The notes below the pieces were generated by a model. The model searched no databases. It was not told the origin of the DNA and worked only from the letters and a program-made list of their open reading frames with translations. Both the position numbers and the translations under genes were made by a program. 64,000 nt of DNA from Verrucomicrobiota bacterium (lineage in GTDB: Bacteria > Verrucomicrobiota > Verrucomicrobiia > Opitutales > Intestinicryptomonadaceae): contig JAEXGH010000016.1 in assembly GCA_023450935.1 (NCBI GenBank), forward strand, positions 1 through 64,000. Direction: 5' to 3'. Below, one piece after another: positions 58,907 through 64,000 of this stretch; the first letter of the stretch is position 1, and each line of letters starts with the position of its first letter.

Positions 58907-59905
58907 TTAGAGTGTTGTGGAATCTATCAGGCTGCCGTCGATTTTCATACCCAACGACAATCCCAACTGTTCGAGCTTGCTCTTGATCTCGTTCAGCGAT
59001 TTCTTGCCGAAATTGCGATACTTGAGCATCTCCTGTTCCGACTTCATTGCCAATTCGCCGACCGTCGTAATATTTGCATTGTTCAGGCAGTTCGCGGCAC
59101 GGACAGACAACTCGATTTCGTTGACGCTCATATTGAGCAATTTTCTGAGTCTGTTCTGTTCCTCGCTCACTTCCTTGCCGACGGTTTCGAACTCTATATC
59201 CTGCTGGTTGACGCTGTCGAACACGTCAATATGGTGTTTGAGAATCACCGCCGCTTCCTTCAGGGCTTCGTCGGGGGTAATTCTGCCGTCCGTCCAGATT
59301 TCGAGCGTAAGCTTGTCGAAATCCGTCATCTGGCCGACGCGCGTTGCATCGACGGAGTATTTCACCAACTCAATCGGGCTGAAGAGCGAGTCAACGGGAA
59401 TCACGCCGATGGGCTGGTCGTCAACTTTGTTCTCTTCCGCCGGACGCCAGCCCCTGCCGCACGAAATTTCGACTTCGGCATGGAATTTGCGCTTGGAGTC
59501 AAGCGTGCAAATAACCTGTTCGGGATTTACAACCTTGATGTCGGCGTCTTCCTGAATGTCGGCGGCTGTTACCGCGCCTTCCTTCTCCACGTCAATCATC
59601 AGGCGTTTGCCTTCCCTATTGTGGCTTATGAGCTTGATTTTTTTGAGGTTCAAAACGATGTCGGTTACGTCTTCGACTATCCCATCAACGCTTTGAAACT
59701 CGTGATCAACTCCGTCTATTTTTATCGAGCTGATAGCGGCACCTTCTATCGAACTAAGAAGAACGCGGCGCAGCGCATTTCCTATTGTATGACCGAATCC
59801 AGTCTCAAAAGGATCTGCCACATACTTTGCATAAGTGTTTGTCGCGCTCCCATCGTCTTTTACAAGACGTTTGGGAAGCTCAAATTTTCCGAGTCGTTTT
59901 GCCAT
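58907..59905 (-). CDS. rpoA: DNA-directed RNA polymerase alpha subunit
   Basis: 332 residues. The N-terminal dimerisation domain includes GFGHTIGNALRRVLLSSIEGAA; the C-terminal domain has SVRAANCLNNANITTVGELAMKSEQEMLKYRNFGKKSLNEIKSKL, which contacts UP elements and activators. A GGAG lies 6-9 bases before the ATG. Between rpsD and rplQ, as in the usual alpha operon. Confidence 0.97.
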   Translation of the reverse strand: MAKRLGKFELPKRLVKDDGSATNTYAKYVADPFETGFGHTIGNALRRVLLSSIEGAAISSIKIDGVDHEFQSVDGIVEDVTDIVLNLKKIKLISHNREGKRLMIDVEKEGAVTAADIQEDADIKVVNPEQVICTLDSKRKFHAEVEISCGRGWRPAEENKVDDQPIGVIPVDSLFSPIELVKYSVDATRVGQMTDFDKLTLEIWTDGRITPDEALKEAAVILKHHIDVFDSVNQQDIEFETVGKEVSEEQNRLRKLLNMSVNEIELSVRAANCLNNANITTVGELAMKSEQEMLKYRNFGKKSLNEIKSKLEQLGLSLGMKIDGSLIDSTTL

Positions 59906-59932
59906 TGTCTTCTCCGTTTCTAAAGGTTGCTA

Positions 59933-60541
59933 CTATCTGGAGTAGAATTCTACGATGAGCTGGTCGTTTATCGACTGGTCCATTTCATCGCGAATCGGCA
60001 AACGGCTGATTGTGCCGCGGTAGGCTTCATCAACTCTTTCCATCCATGCGGGAGCCGCGCGCAACTGCGATTCGTCCAAAGCCTTCTGGGCGAGCTGGCG
60101 CGAGGACGTTCTATCGCGAACTTCCACTACGTCGCCGGGTTTGCAAGTATAGCTGGGAATATCGACCTTCTTGCCGTTTACCTGAACGTGCCCGTGCGTA
60201 ACGAACTGGCGGGCGGCCTTGCGCGTCGAGGCAAAGCCCAAAAGATATACGATATTGTCCAAGCGGACTTCAAGCAGCTGCATGAAAATTTCGCCGGTAA
60301 CACCGCGCTGGCGTTTTGCCCTTTCGAAAGTCAGGCGGAATTGTTTTTCGCTCAAGCCATACATGAAACGGAGTTTCTGCTTTTCGCAAAGACCCATCGA
60401 GTAGTCCGTAACGCGGCGGCGCAAACGCGGGCCGTGCTGTCCGGGAATGTAGGGCTTTCTTGTCATCGCCTTGCTCGCGGGGAACAATGCCACGCCGAAA
60501 CGACGATTGATTTTTGTAGTTGGTCCTGTATAACGAGACAT
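59933..60541 (-). CDS. rpsD: 30S ribosomal protein S4
   Basis: 202 residues. Starts MSRYTGPTTKINRRFG, with GLCEKQKLRFMYGLSEKQF and the S4 RNA-binding domain RLDNIVYLLGFASTRKAARQFVTHGHV. The zinc-finger Cys residues found in some S4 proteins are absent, so it is of the C-minus type. GGAGAATTTAGAT precedes the ATG, one of the clear Shine-Dalgarno sequences in this window. Confidence 0.96.
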   Translation of the reverse strand: MSRYTGPTTKINRRFGVALFPASKAMTRKPYIPGQHGPRLRRRVTDYSMGLCEKQKLRFMYGLSEKQFRLTFERAKRQRGVTGEIFMQLLEVRLDNIVYLLGFASTRKAARQFVTHGHVQVNGKKVDIPSYTCKPGDVVEVRDRTSSRQLAQKALDESQLRAAPAWMERVDEAYRGTISRLPIRDEMDQSINDQLIVEFYSR

Positions 60542-60565
60542 ATCTAAATTCTCCTATCCTACTGA

Positions 60566-61060
60566 TTATACGCGGCGACGCTTCGGAGCGCGGCAGCCGT
60601 TATGCGGAACGGGTGTAACGTCGGTAATCGATGTTACGATGAACCCCAAAGCCTGCAGCGAACGAATCGCGGAATCGCGACCCATTCCGGGACCCTTTAC
60701 ATCGACCTGAACTTCTTTCATGCCGTGGCTCATTGCAACCTTGCCCGCGTCTTGCGTGACAACCTGAGCGGCGTATGCGGTGCTCTTTCTCGAACCGCGG
60801 AAGCTCATTTTGCCCGCACTCGACCAGCTGATTACGTTGCCTTGGGCGTCCGTAAACGAAACTTTTGTGTTGTTGAACGTAGCATTGATGTGGCAGACGC
60901 CCGAGTGGACGTTCTTGCTCCCCTTTGCCTTGCGGACTTTGATTTCGCCTACGTCGGCGGAAAGCAAATCGCTTGCGCTGGGCTGGGAAGGCTTGGCTTC
61001 GGACTGGACTTCAGCTTCGGCGGCTACTACTTCTTGTGCTTTCTTTTCTTCTTCGCTCAT
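60566..61060 (-). CDS. rpsK: 30S ribosomal protein S11 with an acidic N-terminal extension
   Basis: 164 residues. Core S11 starts around residue 42 (VRKAKGSKNVHSGVCHINATFNNTKV) and ends with DVTPVPHNGCRAPKRRRV. The first 40 residues are an acidic, Glu/Ala-rich extension (MSEEEKKAQEVVAAEAEVQ) that is not part of the E. coli protein (129 residues). Confidence 0.95.
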   Translation of the reverse strand: MSEEEKKAQEVVAAEAEVQSEAKPSQPSASDLLSADVGEIKVRKAKGSKNVHSGVCHINATFNNTKVSFTDAQGNVISWSSAGKMSFRGSRKSTAYAAQVVTQDAGKVAMSHGMKEVQVDVKGPGMGRDSAIRSLQALGFIVTSITDVTPVPHNGCRAPKRRRV

Positions 61061-61070
61061 CTAAAAACCT

Positions 61071-61445
61071 TTATTTCTTGGTTACAACACCCACTGTTTT
61101 GCGGGCACCCTTGCGCGTTCTTGCGTTTGTGCTCGTGCGCTGGCCGCGAACGGGCAGGCCCTTTGCATGGCGCGAACCACGATACGACTTGATTGCTGTA
61201 AGACGCTTGATGTTGCTTACAACTTCGCGACGGAGGTCGCCTTCAAGTTTGTATTGGCGTTCGGCTACGAATGTCATGATCTTATTAATCAAGTCCTCCG
61301 TGAGCTCGTTGGCGCGCATTTCTTCAGGTATGCCGCATTCCGCGCAGATGATTTTCGCGCGCGACGGGCCAATACCATAGATATATCTTAAAGCGTATTC
61401 CACACGCTTTTCGTTGGGTATGTCTACTCCGAGTAATCTTGGCAT
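61071..61445 (-). CDS. rpsM: 30S ribosomal protein S13
   Basis: 124 residues: MPRLLGVDIPNEKRVEYALRYIYGIG to the basic tail GARKTVGVVTKK, with SYRGSRHAKGLPVRGQRT. It follows 122 bases after map; the rpmJ and infA genes usually found between are not present there. It begins the second half of the operon. Confidence 0.96.
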   Translation of the reverse strand: MPRLLGVDIPNEKRVEYALRYIYGIGPSRAKIICAECGIPEEMRANELTEDLINKIMTFVAERQYKLEGDLRREVVSNIKRLTAIKSYRGSRHAKGLPVRGQRTSTNARTRKGARKTVGVVTKK

Positions 61446-61567
61446 ATTTTTATTTTTCTGTTAAAAAAGACTGTCTATAATGACAACTTTTTTCGTTTTG
61501 AAAAGACTTTTTTATCTCTTTATAAATATTTTTTATTTGTCCGAAAACAACACGCACGCCAACTCCG

Positions 61568-62344
61568 CTATTGTTCGAAGTTCGACGGAAGCGTCAATAT
61601 TTCCGGTTCTGCATCTGTAACGAGCACCGTATGTTCGATATGGCAACTCGGTTTGCCGTCTGCCGTGTAGACCGTCCAGCCGTCATCTCCAACAAATATT
61701 TCGGCGCTTCCCATAGTAATCATCGGCTCTATTGCCAACGTCATACCGGCCTTGAGAAGCGGACCCTTTCCTGCCTCGCCGTAATTGGGAATTGCGGGGT
61801 CTTCGTGCATATGTCGCCCGACGCCGTGCCCCGTAAATTCCTCGACAATACCATACCCGCAAGACTCTACATATTTCTGGATAGCAGCCGAAATATCTCC
61901 GACTCTATTGCCCTGCCTTGCTTGCGCAATTCCCAGATGGAGTGCCTTATCGGTCGCTTCAACCAGACGTTTTACGTCCGGCGAAACCTCTCCGATACAG
62001 ACTGTGCGCGTATTGTCGCCGACAAAACCCTGATAGATTACACTGACGTCCATACTAATTATATCGCCGGACTTCAGTATGATATCCTTTCTGCCTATGC
62101 CGTGTATTACCACGTCGTTGACGGATATGCAAATATACGACGGAAACCTAAGCGAGCCGTTCCTATACTTGTAGCACGCGCTTCTGCAACCGTATTCTTC
62201 CATAAACGCCTTGGCGGCCATGTCAAGCTCCCAAGTGGAAACACCCTCGCGCGCTATTTGGCAAAGTCTGTCAAGAACCTTTGCCGCAACGCCGCAGGCC
62301 TTTCGCATAATACGCAAATCCCTCTCCGATTTTATGGGTATCAT
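61568..62344 (-). CDS. map: Methionine aminopeptidase, type I
   Basis: 258 residues. It removes the initiator Met. Metal ligands: D99 and D110 (SMDVSVIYQGFVGDNT), H173 (EFTGHGVGRHMHEDPAIPNYG), then two Glu in LAIEPMITMG and CHIEHTVLVT; active-site H81 (VIHGIG). Lies 65 bases after secY on the minus strand, as in the spc operon of many bacteria. Confidence 0.96.
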   Translation of the reverse strand: MIPIKSERDLRIMRKACGVAAKVLDRLCQIAREGVSTWELDMAAKAFMEEYGCRSACYKYRNGSLRFPSYICISVNDVVIHGIGRKDIILKSGDIISMDVSVIYQGFVGDNTRTVCIGEVSPDVKRLVEATDKALHLGIAQARQGNRVGDISAAIQKYVESCGYGIVEEFTGHGVGRHMHEDPAIPNYGEAGKGPLLKAGMTLAIEPMITMGSAEIFVGDDGWTVYTADGKPSCHIEHTVLVTDAEPEILTLPSNFEQ

Positions 62345-62409
62345 ACAAATCTACCAATATTTGTTTTCTCTAAAGAACAATGTGTTCCTTCCGTCCCGAC
62401 CCTTTCGGA

Positions 62410-63864
62410 TTAGGCGAACGAACGAATAGCCCATGCCGCCAGCCCGACCATGTAGAACACAATCATGACCGACAACAGCGACCAAATGTTTTTAACTTCG
62501 CTCGAATCGAGCATCTGGCGCGTCTGACCTACACTGCGCCCGCGGATTCTGCCCTTCTTGAGGAAGCCGTCGTAGTGGCGTTGCAACAGGAACGTTTCCA
62601 CCTGACGCATTGTATCCAACGACACGCCGACCGCGATGAGCGCGCCCGTGCCGCCGAAGAAGTTTGCGATTTTCGGCGGAATTCCCCAATAAGACATCAA
62701 TATTTGGGGCAGGACCGCTATCACAACCAAGAACAACGCCCCCGCGAAAGTCAATCGCGTCATAACGTAGTCGAGGAATTTTGCGGTGTTTTCGCCGGGG
62801 CGAACTCCGGGAATATATCCGCTGTTGCGTTTAAGCTCGTCCGAAATCTGCAGCGGCTTGAACATAATCGACACCCAGAAATAGCTGAATGCAAAAACCA
62901 AACCGCCATACCACAAACTGTATGTTGAAATGTTAAACTGCCCGAATATTTGCTGCGGGAACAACAACAACGCGCTCGCGAAGATAATCGGCATAACTCC
63001 CGCATAGTTGACCTTCAACGGCAAATACGAGCTCTGTCCGCCCATTATCCTTCTTCCGACAACGCGCTTTGCATACTGCACGGGGATTTTCCTGACCGCC
63101 TGCAATATCATGATTATCGACGCCGTAACCACGGTCAACAACACGAGCATCACAACCGCCTGCGGAGCACCTATCGTCGCGCTTTCCGCGCCGACCGATC
63201 TGGCAAAAACCATATTCCACGCCTGCGTGGCAGCCCCCGGAAGAGAGTCGATAATACCGACCGTTATGATTATGGAAACGCCGTTGCCTATGCCGCGCTG
63301 GGTTATTTGTTCGCCCAGCCACGTCAAAATCATACAGCCCGTCGTCATCAAAACGACGCTCACGATGAAGAACACCGCCGGATTGCCCGCAACTATTATC
63401 GAGCCGAACTGCGCCTTGTCGAACCCCGAAAATATCGTTTCGGGAGAATACGTCAACGCGTATGTAATCATAGTCCCCTGAATAAGGGCTATGACTATTG
63501 TCAAATAACGTGTATACTGGGCAATCTTCTGTCTTCCCGAGTCTCCCTCCTGCATCAGACGTGCAAGACTTGGCATAACCGCCCCCATAAGCTGCAATAT
63601 AATCGACGCGCTGATGTAGGGCATAATGCCCAACGCGAATATCGCGCCGTTCATCATTGCGCCGCCTGTGAACATATTATACAGTCCCGCAAGGCCGCCC
63701 GCGTCGGACGCCGCCGAGGCATAATAGTTCTGCAACGGGGTCGGGTCCAGACCCGGCAGAGGAATGCCAGCGCCCACTCTCGCTATAAATATCAAGCTCA
63801 GCGTCAAAAATATTCTCTGACGCAATTCAGGAATTTTAAAGCAATTTGTGAAAGCACTAAGCAT
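62410..63864 (-). CDS. secY: Preprotein translocase subunit SecY
   Basis: 484 residues with ten membrane helices. Early segments PELRQRIFLTLSLIFIARVGAGIPLPG, VGNGVSIIITVG and the later KPLQISDELKRNSGYIPGVRPGENT are family landmarks. It forms the protein-conducting channel with SecE and SecG. 20 bases after the L15 stop. Confidence 0.96.
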   Translation of the reverse strand: MLSAFTNCFKIPELRQRIFLTLSLIFIARVGAGIPLPGLDPTPLQNYYASAASDAGGLAGLYNMFTGGAMMNGAIFALGIMPYISASIILQLMGAVMPSLARLMQEGDSGRQKIAQYTRYLTIVIALIQGTMITYALTYSPETIFSGFDKAQFGSIIVAGNPAVFFIVSVVLMTTGCMILTWLGEQITQRGIGNGVSIIITVGIIDSLPGAATQAWNMVFARSVGAESATIGAPQAVVMLVLLTVVTASIIMILQAVRKIPVQYAKRVVGRRIMGGQSSYLPLKVNYAGVMPIIFASALLLFPQQIFGQFNISTYSLWYGGLVFAFSYFWVSIMFKPLQISDELKRNSGYIPGVRPGENTAKFLDYVMTRLTFAGALFLVVIAVLPQILMSYWGIPPKIANFFGGTGALIAVGVSLDTMRQVETFLLQRHYDGFLKKGRIRGRSVGQTRQMLDSSEVKNIWSLLSVMIVFYMVGLAAWAIRSFA

Positions 63865-63884
63865 ATCTTACCTGTCTTTTCGCG

Positions 63885-64000
63885 TTATTCCGCGCCGTTT
63901 ACAACGGCCTTACCGCCCGCCGCCTCAATCTTCTTGACTGCGGACGCGGAAAACTTGTCGGCGTGAACGACTATTTTCTTTGTCAAGTCGCCGAAGCCGA
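63885..64000 (-). CDS. rplO: 50S ribosomal protein L15, C-terminal end (5' part outside window)
   Basis: Last 38 codons are visible: GFGDLTKKIVVHADKFSASA...KKIEAAGGKAVVN. This is the conserved L15 C-terminus (GxG, then KFSxSAxxKIEAAGG). The start is beyond the right edge; the gene is the first visible member of the operon with secY. Confidence 0.9.
   Translation of the reverse strand, partial: GFGDLTKKIVVHADKFSASAVKKIEAAGGKAVVNGAE

Overview
The window reads as chromosomal DNA of a Gram-negative bacterium of the Verrucomicrobiota, most likely class Opitutae (inference). The clues are LPS-export genes (lptD and an LptF/LptG permease), a PEP-CTERM surface protein ending in a Pro-Glu-Pro anchor typical of that lineage, a bacterial squalene cluster (hpnC, hpnDE), meso-DAP murein recycling (mpl), and secreted carbohydrate-active enzymes such as a GH106 alpha-L-rhamnosidase. 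GC content is moderately high and even. Many starts lack a clear Shine-Dalgarno sequence, and operon genes are often joined by 4-base ATGA overlaps. I see no insertion sequence, prophage, CRISPR array or rRNA operon.

Layout. 1-10.4 kb (all minus): a partial secreted protein, hemL, nadE, a TPR protein, then lptD-scpA-small ORF-glmM. 10.4-10.8 kb is a gene-free repeat locus. 10.8-18.9 kb: a LOG-family protein, a lipoprotein, a HemW-like radical SAM protein (plus), HrpB helicase, a secreted protein, a small holin-like membrane protein and rarA. 18.97-25.3 kb (plus): one tight run, thiD-radC-tsaD-hpnC-hpnDE-nucleosidase. In it the presqualene synthase and the hydroxysqualene dehydroxylase are fused into a single protein. 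25.3-27.6 kb: a second repeat locus, the PEP-CTERM gene with a nine-base G tract upstream, and tRNA-Gln and tRNA-Ile2. 27.8-35.5 kb: a DUF456 protein, a hypothetical, argS, a cobalamin adenosyltransferase, mutL and an SGNH hydrolase. 35.5-38.9 kb: mpl, a small membrane protein, a hisI-like gene and dnaN. 39-46 kb: the GH106 enzyme and a TPR-ExbB-ExbD-unknown transport module. 46-49.3 kb (minus): dapA-dapB-ruvA-mrp. 49.3-49.9 kb: a third repeat locus. 49.9-58.3 kb: an LptF/G permease, glycogen phosphorylase, a lipoprotein, an HMGL-like aldolase, guaA and a zinc-ribbon membrane protein. 58.3-64 kb (minus): the distal alpha/spc ribosomal operon, rplO(partial)-secY-map-rpsM-rpsK-rpsD-rpoA-rplQ.

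Most genes are ordinary housekeeping. The points most worth a second look are: the hpnD-hpnE fusion; a family of intergenic hairpin repeats whose stems change in a compensatory way and which recur in three loci; a G9 tract in a possible promoter of the PEP-CTERM gene, which could be phase variable; a HisI homologue whose acidic metal motif is lost; a MutL without the endonuclease motifs; and the TPR-ExbB-ExbD-unknown module. I did not find a clearly new defence or mobile system.
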